DNA from: Hydrangea macrophylla
Taxonomy: Eukaryota > Streptophyta > Magnoliopsida > Cornales > Hydrangeaceae
DNA length: 64,000 nt
Assembly: GCA_033977485.1 (NCBI GenBank)
Contig: CM066984.1
Location: 48,782,600 to 48,846,599 of the forward strand
Direction of reading: 5' to 3'
The notes beneath the pieces are model-generated. The model worked only from the letters and a program-made list of their open reading frames with translations, was not told the DNA's origin and searched no databases. Made by a program: the position numbers and the translations under genes. Of this stretch, positions 44,764 to 55,329 are shown piece after piece (the stretch's first letter is position 1; every line of letters begins with the position of its first letter).

Positions 44764-45978
44764 GAAGTAATAAGATGTATCAAAACTTGCGAGAAAACTT
44801 TTTTATTGGAAGGGTATGAGGCGTGAAATTGCTAAGTATGTCTTAGAGTGTTCGGCATGTCAGCAAGTCAAAGAAGAAAGACAAGTACCTGCGGGGTTAT
44901 TACAGCCACTGCCTGTGTCATAGTGGAAAAGGGATGAGATCATGATGGACTTTGTTTCGGGATTTCCACTATCGCCGAACAAAAATGATAAGATTTGGGT
45001 TATAGTTGATAGATTGACGAAGTCAGTTCATTTTCTACCGATCAAGACAACTAAACCTTCGAAGTTAGCTGAGTTGTATGTGAAAGAGTTTGTAAGACTA
45101 CACGGGGTTCCAGCTGTGATTATATCAGATCGCGATAGTAGTTTTACATCGAGGTTTTGGGGAAGTTTACAAAAATCTATAGGTATGAAGTTGAGTTTCA
45201 ATACCGCATTTCATCCTCAAATCGACGGACAATCAGAACGGATGTTACAGACATTGGAGGATATGCTTATATTATGTGTACTAGACTGTGGGAGTGATTT
45301 GGAGAAGCACTTGTCGATAATCAAATTTGCGTACAATAACGGGTTTCAATCTAGCATTGGTATGGCACCATATAAAGCTTTATATGGGCATAAGTGTCGA
45401 TCAATGGTTTGTTGGATCGAGGTTGGAAAAAGAAAGTTGTTAGGACCTGAACTAATAAAGGTGACTACTGAGAAGGTAAAGTTAATCCAAGAACGACTTA
45501 AGGAAGCTCAGAATCGTTATAAGAGTTATGCGGACTCAAAATGGTGACCGATGACATTCGAAGTAGGTGACTTTGTATACTTGCGAGTATCACCTTCGAA
45601 CGGCATTATTCGATTCGAAAAGAGGGAAAAACTGAATCCGAGATTCGTAGGACCTTTTGAGATCCTAGAAAGGGTAGGTCCAATGGCTTACCATTGTCAC
45701 CAGAGTTGGAACATGTGCACAATGTATTTCATGTGTCAATGCAGAGATGATGTATGACAGATACGAGTAAGATCGTAGTACCAGAACCATTATAGATTCA
45801 AGAAGACTTAACCTATATAGAACATCCAATAGAAATCTTGGATCGGAAAGAACAAATACTGAGAACGAAGACAATTCTAATGGTGAAAGTGTTATGGCAT
45901 AGTCATACGGTTGAAGAGGCTATATGGGAAAGTGAGGAAGAGATGAAGAATGAGTACCCGTACCTGTTTTATGTATGA
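44764..45978 (+). pseudogene. TEK integrase and chromodomain
   Basis: After the solo LTR the zinc domain ends with FYWKGMRREIAKYV-like and CSACQQVK text. The core has D-D-E: MMDFVSGFP, VIISDRDSSF and PQIDGQSERM. GAMDL-type C-terminal folding follows (FEVGDFVYLRVSP, LNPRFVGPFEILERVGPMAY). A chromodomain-like end (PIEILDRKEQ, VKVLWHSHTVEEAIWESEEE) stops at 45,976-45,978. Premature stops lie at 44,921 (TAG) and 45,545 (TGA), with a shift after 45,755. Confidence 0.88.
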
Positions 45979-46007
45979 GGTAAAGTTTGGGGACAAACTT
46001 CCTTTTT

Positions 46008-46018
46008 GGAGGGGAGAG
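46008..46018 (+). other. TEK polypurine tract
   Basis: GGAGGGGAGAG sits directly before the 3' LTR start at 46,020. It serves as the primer site for plus-strand DNA synthesis. Confidence 0.85.
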
Positions 46019-46019
46019 T

Positions 46020-47333
46020 TGTCACACTCGTACCAAAATTTCATAAGTTTTATCATGCCTAATTGAATTTGTGAGTTAATCAATGTTATTTGATAATTGG
46101 GTTGAGGTTGACTGTGAGTTAACGGTAAGGTGTCAGTAAGTACACGGGTAATTGGTAATCGAGATTTCAGTGGCATGAGTAAATGACATTTTTGTGATTT
46201 AAATGTTATTTGACTTATCTAGTATTTTATGAATAGTGAATTATACTTGTGTAGCATAATTTTATGGTAATTTCGATATTGTTATATATCATTTGGAGAG
46301 TTGTGGTAAGAACGTGACTGTCACGTTATATAAAAGGTATGTTATATAGAGATTTCACAGAATTTAGTTTTCGGACGTAATTTTGGATCCAAATAAGACT
46401 TAATCATAAACTCTTGTAATTGGTGCTTTTCACTTGTAAAGTTATAAAATGGACGTGTGTGAAGTAGGAGTTAACTAGGTGATTGAGAAACTCGCGGGGA
46501 AGTAAACACGATTCCTGAAGAGTTCGTCTATAAATAGTAGTGGATGAAGTTGTCATTACTTACAAACTTCATACAATATCTTGAGAGAGGAGAGAGAAAA
46601 GGGAGATTGATCCTATGGGCTTTACGACGATGATCGGCGACCCTTCGTCCGTCTGAATTTCACCAAAATTCATATTGAACTCCCCAAGGTAAGGGCTACG
46701 TTTTGATAGTCTTTAGGCCACATTTGGCTACTTTTTATAAATTTCAAAATCTAGGAATTTGGGAAAAATGCGTGTAAACTTGTAGGTTTTGGGTAGGATC
46801 AGAGATTTGGCATTTACTCGGGCTTCTAGTCGTTCCCTCAAAGTTATACGACGATAGCTCGAGGTATGAATTTCTAGCCTATGTTATATAAGTGAAATAC
46901 ATGTTTTATATTTCGACGACGAAATTGTGATCTGGGCAAAATTCATGCGTTAATTGTAGGCCCGTTAATTATGCACACGATTAAAAGTGAAAAGCATGCC
47001 TACTTTTACGCAAGCACGTTGAGTTGTCTATATGGGTTAAATGGGGGATTTATGCAATTTCATATCGGATATAAGCTTCTCGAGGTTTGAGAATTTTAGT
47101 AGCGACGGCTACTGTGCATGGTTGATAGACTTGGACTTGCCATGGCACTTGGGGATGCAATGTTGATAGACTTGGACTTGCCATTGGCATCGCGGTTTAA
47201 GACTTGGACTTGCCGCTACCGGATGGATGCTTATGTTTCTCCCTAGAGACTAATTGTTATGAATTGTGGAATTAGAGCATGTTTTGTCATATATTACATA
47301 TGTTAGAAATCTTACACTCAGCATATAGCTGAG
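46020..47333 (+). repeat. TEK 3' LTR, 5' portion
   Basis: It is colinear with 34,473-35,591 and 37,255-37,430 of the 5' LTR, without the LINE-D insertion. It includes TATAAATAG at 46,529. It contains an additional copy of the GACTTGGACTTGCC repeat near 47,201. It is cut at 47,334 by the LARD; the remainder would lie beyond the window. Confidence 0.9.
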
Positions 47334-47594
47334 TGTAGACACCCCAATTTTGACCGACCGTCGAATTTAGGAGAGCATCACCTCCACGTCCAATGATGAT
47401 AAGGACCAAAAGATTCGAAGTATTCCAAGCTCTTCAGAAAGTTCTCCAAACGCGGTAAAATTTTCACAGATTGAAATACCAGGTACTTAGGAGAGTTCAG
47501 GTATAAAACATCACTTTTGGAAAAAATCTTCGAAAATAAATTTCGTTAAGAAAAAGGAGGAAGGAAAAGACCTAAAAGGGGAAGTTCAACAAAA

Positions 47595-47940
47595 AACGGC
47601 ATACGGCAAAAGTTTGCGGCACTCAGTGAGTACCGAACAGCATTCGGTGAGTGCCGGACGGCACTCACAGAATGCCGGTCTGGCATTTACTCAGTGCCGC
47701 CGACATTTTCTGACTGCCGTTTGCATTTAAAGTCCGTATTTTGTGGTACAATACGTATATGTATGCGGATAAAAACAAAAAACTGATAAAGTAAGGTTGA
47801 CAAAAACACGGCAATCAATAATTTGGCGCGGCACTTACTGAGAGCCGCGCGGCAGTCATGGAATGCCGCCGCGGCTTTCACGGAGTGCCGCAGCGGCATT
47901 CACTGACTGCCGCAAAAGATTTTTGAATGCCGCCCTGTGC
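47595..47940 (+). repeat. CGGCAYTC/GARTGCCG palindrome clusters in LARD 5' LTR U3
   Basis: Two clusters of short inverted repeats (for example GTGCCGGACGGCACTC, CGGCATTCACTGACTGCCG). They sit in the same relative place as in the solo LTR (26,780-27,075) and the 3' LTR (63,820-63,930). They are GC-rich in an otherwise AT-rich LTR. Confidence 0.85.
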
Positions 47941-48043
47941 AGCAATCTGTCTATTTTCAGGAAGTACGTATTGTACCACCAAATGAGGCATTTACACCTC
48001 TCTTTTACTCCGAATTCACTGAAATTACCTAGGTATTTTTGTC

Positions 48044-48050
48044 TATATAA
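48044..48050 (+). promoter_or_regulatory. TATA box of LARD 5' LTR
   Basis: TATATAA lies about 108 bp after the last palindrome, followed by GGAGAGG and a GA-rich leader. The solo LTR has TATAAAAG at the same place. Confidence 0.65.
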
Positions 48051-50417
48051 GGAGAGGTATCTCCATTGGAGAGGGGACCAAGAGAAAAAAGAATATTGGG
48101 GGAATTTGAGAGGAATTTAGGAGAACTTTTGAGAGAAGAACATTTGGGTAGAAGAGAGAACATTGGGAAAAGAACTTGAAAGAAAAGCTTGGGAGATCTT
48201 CAAAATATAGAAGTTTGAGGATAGTTGGAGGTGATACTCTACTCTTGTTAGTTTTCTTTTATGGATTTAGAGCACTTGCTCTCTTAGTTTTCTTGATTTC
48301 ATTTCTTCTTTTTGTTTATACTTTTCTCTTGAGATTCTTGGAGATCTTCAATATCTCTCTTGAAAGCTCTTGAGTTTGATCTTTTGAATCTCATGTAAGC
48401 TTATGCTTCACATGGGAGTCAAAGTTTGATCATCACTTCACTTTTGTAAACAAATAGATGGATCCAAGTCCATATTCATGACTTGGATTCTCTAACTTGG
48501 AATTTCATGGGATCTTCTCTATATCCTCTTGAAGTTCATGAGCTAGTTCTTTGATTCTTCTTCTCTTTTTCTTGTTTATGCTCTTCTCTTGAGACTCTTG
48601 GGGATCTTCCATATCTCACTTGAATCTCATGAGTTTTATCTTTTAGTCTCATGTAAGCTTATGATTCACATGAGACTTAAAGTTGATCATCATTTTATTA
48701 AGAACAAGTAGATGAATCCAAACCCCTACCATGGTTTGGGTCCCCTAAGCTTGTGTTTTCATGGAGTCTCCATATATTCCTTGAAAACTCATGAGTTTTA
48801 GTCATGTCTTGATCTCCAATGACCATCAAAGGGTAGGAGAAGTGGTTTGGATTAAACCCACAACTTCATGGTTTAATAGTTGGGGTTAACAAATAAAAGT
48901 TGAACTTGACAAATGAAAACAGTGAGTTCACAAACTATTTTTGATCAAAGATTTTTGGTTCGAAATCTAACCGTTGGAATCAAGTGAAACCAACGGGAAA
49001 ATGTCACTAACTCAAAGTTCTACCACCATAATTTTTGTTTTAAGGAGATTTCATGTTTAAAGTGGTTTGGTCATGAGTTTTGCGAAGTCACTACAATCTG
49101 TCCAGAGTTTCAGAACAACAACACCCTTTTGAAATAAGCAAATCAGAACCTTAATCAAGTATTTGTGACCCAAAATAATTTTTTCTAAGTAGATTAATGT
49201 GTTAGGAAGCTACCCTAAAAAGAACAAAGCATTTCTGATCTTTTTGCTATTTTTAAAAAATCAAACAAAATCTCTAGACAGAGAGTTGTACATCTCTGAG
49301 TGATGTCTGGTGTTTGTCCTTTTCCCAGAGATCTAACCGTTGAAACTTTGATTTTCTTTTTGATTTGGAAACTAGACTCACAGAGGCATCTTTTGTCCAA
49401 AAGTCATCAAAATCAAACCACGGGAAGCATGCTTTTTATTTTCATAAAGTTCTGGTCTGCTCTCTGCAATTTTCAGAATTTTTTATGACAAATTTGACCA
49501 ACTTTGTAAATACTGGTCCAAATGACTTTTCTATGACCTAGGGCTCAAACCATGTTTTAATAATGATTAGTTAAGCTTGAATTCAAAGTTTAAGTGATCT
49601 AAATCACTGATTATTTCATAATTTATTCTTGTTCATGAACATATTCATCCATGTGGTTTGATGCTTGTAATTAGGACTTGTTTGCTTTAGATTTAATTAC
49701 ATTTGATGGATTTAAGCTAGAAGTCTAGGATTGTTATTTAAGATCCAACTTTATATATTGTATATCATGTGGACTAACCCTTTGTTTTGTAGCGCTATTA
49801 AGGTATGATTTCTTAAACTCCTCTTAATTTATTTTAATTTCTTGATTTTATCAATTTTCTTGACCTTTGTGCGCGACACATTAGAATTAAGATTTTGCCT
49901 TAAATGTATATATGTGGATTAGAGACTCTTTTCCTAGGTTTTATTTAATCGCATGCATTGCACGTTTAATATTCGCGGCTGGATCCCGGGTAAGTTCTCT
50001 TGTTTTTTAATGCATATCATATTGCTTGCTACTTGAATTACGTGGCTTTTGAATGATATTTTGTAAATTAGCAATTTTACACCCCTTGGACATGCTTTTG
50101 TAATGTATATCTATACGTATGTATTAGTTGAGGGCACATTTAAATTAACAATTCAATTAAAAGGATGTTGAGTAGAGGCCTATCGCAAGATAGGATGAGA
50201 AGGGGTGTTTTAGTCCGATGGGCTCCTTCCCTTCTCATTCCATAATCCCCGGACCTAGTTTAATCTTTGGTTTCTAAAAAGATCGGTTTGCTTTAAAAAT
50301 GGTTTCTTAATTTTTCCTTTTAAAAATTAAGTGGCGACTTATTTGTTTTGAATTTGAAATTTAAAAGAACTTTAAAAGAAAAAGCTGTGGGTAGGAAAAA
50401 TTGCGATATCCACAATC

Positions 50418-50435
50418 TGGTGACTCCACTGGGGA
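50418..50435 (+). other. LARD primer binding site, tRNA-Arg type
   Basis: TGGTGACTCCACTGGGGA lies three bases after the LTR. The complement of a plant tRNA-Arg 3' end would read TGGCGACTCCGCTGGGGA. The two differences are exactly the C of one CpG (C to T) and the G of the other (G to A). Confidence 0.8.
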
Positions 50436-52344
50436 TAGAACTCAGAATCTCTGGTTTCGCAGACCAGAATTCTGATTTTGGGTTCACTCAAGGATTAGAC
50501 TTGAAAGTATCATTTTAATCGAATTAATTAATTTTTGTGTGCCTGCTGCATTGCACTTGCATGTCTCGTCAGTCGATTGCACGGAACTATAACCTTGGAG
50601 GCTCGGGGCAACCCGGTCGGTCAAGTTATCATGGGACTGTGTGATCACCCTTGATCTCGTACCACGATTTGGCATATGAAGCATCCTATCGGATGTGTGT
50701 CAAGGGTCCCTTATTTGACCAAAACCCAGCCTTTGCATGGTAGCTTCTATAGAACCTTTCAAGTCTTAGGGAATGAATCCTTGATTAGGGTTATGTGCTA
50801 GGGAGTGTTGTATGCCTGGAAGGGATTACTTAAGATGATGACGATACTTACTTGATATATGATGTGTAAACTCTTAATCACTTTTGAACAATTCCTCTTC
50901 ATGTCCCATGACATTTGGGAATATGTTAGATGTTGATTATACGATTACATCTCTTGTATCATGTTTTGCTAAGCATCATTGGCCTTGTATGTATCCAAAT
51001 TCATGAAAAGTACGGTGATAATCCAATCATGTGATTCTTCTACCCAAAGAATTTTAAATCCATCTTTGAAAGCAAACGGATTTTTGCCATCTTTATTCCA
51101 AAAAATTTCAATCGCTTTTTTCAAAAAATCTTTGGAGTTCACTTTTTGATTAAAACTCCAAACTAATCTTTGTTAAGGTATATTTTCACATGATCATCTT
51201 CTAAGGAAAAATCAAAAAATTTGGGAATTGTTTTTGGAAGAAATGCTCTTTAAATGAATTTCAAAGCAAAATTTCAATCCAATCATCTTTATTGAGAAAT
51301 ATTTTTACATTCTCATTCAAAATCCTTGAGAATTGTTTTTGAAAGATCTCGTCATTTTAAGAAATGTCTTTCAAAAAATTTTGAACACCCGACCTTTGAA
51401 AGGGTAGTGAGGATCACAATGAGAGGTGAAATTGGCGCATTTGACATGAATGAGGATTTTATGTGCTTATGTGTTTTATGTGTTAGGATTAGTTTTTTTT
51501 TGTTTCTTTGGCATATAGGATAGGCACACACACACACATGCATTGCATCTGTGTGATATATGAACCGTTCATGAACATTTCACTAAGCATTTGCAAAAGA
51601 AAATGTGAAAAATAATAACAAGATGAACTTTCTTTTGAAACCAATCAAAATTGATTTAAAAAAAATGAAACATGACTGTAGGCGAGATAGCACCAAACCC
51701 ATAACAGTTTGGGTTGGCAATTCAAGCGTGAGAAGAGAGAAGATAATGATAAGGATTATGTTAAGGTTGATTAGCTTGTGGAGCTTAATGATTCAAAGAA
51801 GGGCCACTTAACTGAGAAATTGGCCATAGGATGGATACTGTTTCCGCAAACACGGGTGGTGAACCCGAAGTCTCAAATGATGCTAGTGAGGTGATAGTGT
51901 TTGGGAATATTGCTGCTGAAGCAAATGTGGATGCTCTTGGAAATGTAATAAATTGAAGATCATCTGTGACACTCCAATTGAGACCAAAGTCGAGTCTAGT
52001 CCAGTTTGTAATCAAGTAGGAGTCAAATGTCGAGTCCAGTCGAGTCTTCTAGTTAGTCTGTTATCGAGTTTATTGTCAAGTCTTCATCTAGTCAATCGAG
52101 TTAGGTGGTGTAATTCGCTGCTAGTTGAATAAAAGCGCATTCTGCTTGATTTAGTGTGCCAAGTCGTGAATGTATGGATCATCAAGCCAAAAAAAAAAAG
52201 AAGAAGAAAGAAAAAATCATGTTTTCAAACAATCATAGAAAATACTTTGTTAATAAATTTTTGCATTGAAAAGGATCCCCAAGTGATCAAAGAAAATTTT
52301 GTGCCAAAACCAAGGAGGAGTAGAGAATTGATTAGCTTTACTTT
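50436..52344 (+). other. LARD 5' internal region, no coding sequence seen
   Basis: This is AT-rich leader-like sequence. It contains a (CA)n run (51,524-51,538), a degenerate run of GTCGAG/GAGTC motifs (51,985-52,110) and an A-rich tract (52,187-52,215). The short frames (for example 51,605-51,811) show no domain, so no gag was identified. Confidence 0.6.
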
Positions 52345-52375
52345 AAGAATTTAAAGATGCAGTATAGGATGTATC

Positions 52376-52405
52376 CTAGAGAGAGAATGTCCTCCTTCTC
52401 TCTAG
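52376..52405 (+). promoter_or_regulatory. H2 5' UTR inverted repeat
   Basis: CTAGAGAGA...TCTCTCTAG forms a 9-bp stem around GAATGTCCTCCT. A closely similar element lies in the LINE-E 5' UTR (33,686-33,714, minus strand). Confidence 0.7.
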
Positions 52406-52427
52406 AAATTTAAGGGTCTCTCTACCT

Positions 52428-55125
52428 ATGGGTAAAAGAGAAAGAATTAAAAGATCTTCTCCATCTCACTCTACCTCCAAACTATCCCTTAAAGAACTCA
52501 AGCAGTTTGTATCTATTACTTCCAAAGATCATGCAGACTCTGTAGTCCTTGATAACCTCTCAGTTTATGAACACGAATCTGATGATGGTGGAGATCTACT
52601 ATCTAGATTTTGTACCACTCAAGATTATTGTGAGATTGCCAAAGCTAGGAGAACTAAAGATATAGATCAAGAAGCTCCCTATGTTGCTGTCCAAGAGGAT
52701 CCTGTGGTTTCTGAGCCTTCTTCAAATGGCACTTCCCCCATTGTTCCTCCCTCTCCTAATTGGTATGATGATATGCAAGCTCGTCTCTTGACATATAAAA
52801 GTAGGTTCACTTCTAAATCAGAGTTAAGCTCGGATCAACTGGGTTTGCCTAATGTTGCTGGTGTTCCATGCCAAGTTGCTGCTCCTCCCATCATTGCTAA
52901 TGATCCTAGTAATTTTGAAAACTTTCTCATGGATGTGGTGCAAGCTGAAAAGAAAGTTTTAAAAAAGAATGGGTTTGATCCAACTTATACTCCTTTTGAT
53001 ACTCCCATTCTGAAATCGTTTGAAACCAGTCTTGGCAGTGTTGGTAGCCGTGTGTTTAGCCCCAAACATGCTTCGAGTGGTGAGAACCTGGGGGTCTCTC
53101 CATACCAGGAGGGTCTTTTGGCTGGCCCATTTAACATCACAAAGGTTCAGAGCTCTGGAGCTAAGCTTGTCAGTCTGGGGCATGTCCATAGATGCGAAGA
53201 AGATGATGGTGTTGTTCTACACGCATTTCCTAGGGCGACTGGGCCTCTCATGCCTAAACATCTCACGTCTAGTATAGCAAGCAGTAGTGGGATAATATCT
53301 CACGCGACTGACACGTCTCAGTCTTTTCACATGGGTGCTTTGTTAGCTGGCCAAGGCGCTGTTTGTTCTGTCAACTCCCCGACTTTCATTGTTGTTTCAC
53401 CCACTGCCAACGTGTCACACATCCCCCAGACTTATGATGACCCTAGGCCCTACGCAAATAAACCTTTTGGTAAGGATGCGTCCCATACGGATGATAGCCC
53501 TAAAGCTGTTGGCAACGGGTCTCAAGGAGTTAAAGCTGTCCAGCCTTTATTAAATCTGTCGGACCTACAGCCTTATGTTGTCCCTCCAGCTGTCCATGTG
53601 TTGTCCCATCTAGCCACGTGTCATGATGGCTCCACCGATGGTTTTGTTACAAAAGATAGCTCCCATGCAGATGTAATAGAGCGTAAAGGTGGGCCTTGTG
53701 AGTGTTCACATGTGCCTACTATTGCCGAGCATGAGTGTGAAGGGGGTCTTGTTCGGCCTAAAGTTCATGGGATTAATTCGAGAGCTGACACGGACAATGG
53801 TTCAAAGAAAAAATTTAGCGAATTATTTGTTTCAAACCGTGGCATTGCTACTCAAGCAGATGGTGAGATCCCTGATACTACGAGTGCTACTTCATTATTT
53901 GATTTTCCGTTGGATTTTGTTCCTCATGGAACGTGATCGGATAATCTGATTCTTCATGTCCCGAAAGTTTTAATTGATGAAGGCAGTAATGAGTGGGGTA
54001 CTACTCTCGTTGGTTATTTCATTGGGAAAGGTCTTCCATATTCTCTTGTTACCTCCGCTACGGAACGGTTATGGGCAGATTATGGCATATTTGATACGCT
54101 AGCTATGGACTCGGGAATTTTCTTCTTCTCCTTCTCTAGTGAGATTCAGAGAGATGCGGTTCTCGAAGGGGGGCCATGGTACATTGCTGGACAACCCCTC
54201 ATTTTACAACCATGGAAACCCAGTCTGAGATTGGACAAGAAGGATATTCAGTCTATTCCTATTTGGGTTAATCTTTATGGCATTCCGTTGGAACTCTGGA
54301 ACCCAAAAGGTATAAGCTTCATAGCTAGCTATATTGGGAAACCATTACGTGTGGATATAGAATGACAGCACGCCGAAGACGTATATCACTTATGCTCGAG
54401 TTTGTGTTGAGGTGAGCAGTGATCTTGACCTTATCGATAAATTTGCTATTGAGATGGTTGATGGCAATGGGAAAACTATGCTTCTTGATATTGCTATTGA
54501 GTACCAATGGATGCCTATCCGCTGTTCTAAATGCTCCACGTTCGGTCACGATTGTAATAAGGTGGCAAGCCAGAAGTCGGGATATGGTATTCATAGAGCG
54601 AATCTAGCCTAGTCCTACCACCCCACTCCTAGTCTTAATCGTCATAATAGGTCAAAGGAGGTTGTTTGGCAAGTTGTAAGGAAGGATAAGGGGAAAAAGA
54701 TTGTTGAAGATGCTGACTTAGAAGGGAGCACGAGATTGTCTCCTCAACAACTTGAAACCAAAGATAGGGTTCGGAGTTTTGGTGTTGATGGATGTGCTAT
54801 TAGCTCTTCTGACCAGGAACATGTGATATTCTCTATTAACAACCTTCCTTCTATCTGTGAGAATAGGACCTCTACTGTTCCAATTGACAACTCCTTTAAT
54901 GGATTAATACCTTACGTGTATGACAGAGAAGACAATGGTCATCTCGATGTTTGCGACGGAAGCTCCGTTAACGAGGGATCCCATGAGGAAGATGATACTA
55001 ATGATAAAACCCCTGAGACAGCAGTTGCAAATGCAATCGACATTCTCATCTCAGGACACCAAAAGAAAAAGGGAGCGAAGATGTTATTCAGCGGTAGTAG
55101 GCCTAAAGGCCGCCACCGATCTTGA
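52428..55125 (+). pseudogene. H2 ORF1 with DUF4283 and zinc knuckle, degenerate
   Basis: It starts MGKRERIKRSSPSHSTSK, followed by about 480 polar residues unique to this copy in the window. TGA at 53,934-53,936 breaks the frame just before the DUF4283 domain. In the same frame follow GTTLVGYFIGKGLPYSLV, LEGGPWYIAGQPLILQPWKP and PIWVNLYGIPLELWNPKG. A 2-bp insertion near 54,358 shifts the frame. The knuckle CSKCSTFGHDC (about 54,525) and a TAG at 54,610 come next. The C-terminus SGHQKKKGAKMLFSGSRPKG (54,736-55,125 frame) matches H1. Total length would be near 900 residues. Confidence 0.88.
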
Positions 55126-55313
55126 TTGACTCAGTGTCAGGTTTAGGGATTGAGTCTTGTGGATTGCTCATCCCATGTTGTTATGTTATGCATGTTTGTT
55201 TCATTTCCATGTTTGATCTCGCATTCATAACATGTTTTTGCGCTTACTGTAATATCCTGGGGTATGGCCCCTTTTTTTGGAATTTATTCACCCTTTTTCC
55301 GAAAAAAAAAAAA
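55126..55313 (+). other. H2 3' UTR and poly(A) tail
   Basis: It is about 180 nt. The last 75 nt are nearly identical to the H1 terminus and include the diagnostic GGGTATGGCCC, where ORF2-bearing LINEs read GGGTATGCCCC. Confidence 0.85.
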
Positions 55314-55329
55314 AAGAATTTAAAGATGC

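Larger units (their letters stand above)
34473..47333 (+). mobile_element. TEK: Tekay/Del-like Ty3/gypsy chromovirus, degenerate and interrupted
   Basis: It has a 5' LTR (34,473-38,669), a tRNA-Met primer site, gag, protease, RT-RNase H, integrase and chromodomain, a polypurine tract (46,008-46,018) and a 3' LTR from 46,020. It contains LINE-D, LINE-J and a solo LTR, and its 3' LTR is cut at 47,334 by the LARD. It ends with a chromodomain-like PIEILDRKE...VLW...EEAIWESEEEM, the mark of Tekay-type chromoviruses. The LTR pair differs by several percent by eye. Confidence 0.9.
47334..50414 (+). repeat. LARD 5' LTR, 3.08 kb
   Basis: It starts TGTAGACACCCC and ends GCGATATCCACA (TGT...ACA). Its start is repeated at 63,546 (3' LTR). 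Most of it is repeated in the solo LTR at 26,519-29,399 and the fragments around LINE-E. It has palindrome clusters (47,595-47,725 and 47,825-47,940), a TATA box at 48,044 and a long AT-rich 3' part. Short open frames in it are not conserved between copies. Confidence 0.93.
52345..55329 (+). mobile_element. H2: ORF1-only LINE, apparently full length, with 16-bp target duplication
   Basis: The duplication AAGAATTTAAAGATGC lies at 52,345-52,360 and 55,314-55,329, and the element is 52,361-55,313. It has a 67-nt 5' UTR with an AGAGAGAGAA/TTCTCTCTAG inverted repeat, ORF1 (52,428-55,125) and about 180 nt of 3' UTR. The terminal block follows (GCGCTTACTGTAATATCCTG, GGGGTATGGCCCC at 55,259, CCCTTTTTCCG) with an A-tail. 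No ORF2 is present between the ORF1 stop and the tail, as in H1. Confidence 0.93.

Noticed and set aside
51605..51811. Possible small gag-like gene at the LARD 5' side
   Set aside because: It is short and lysine-rich by base composition. No capsid or zinc-knuckle motif was seen.
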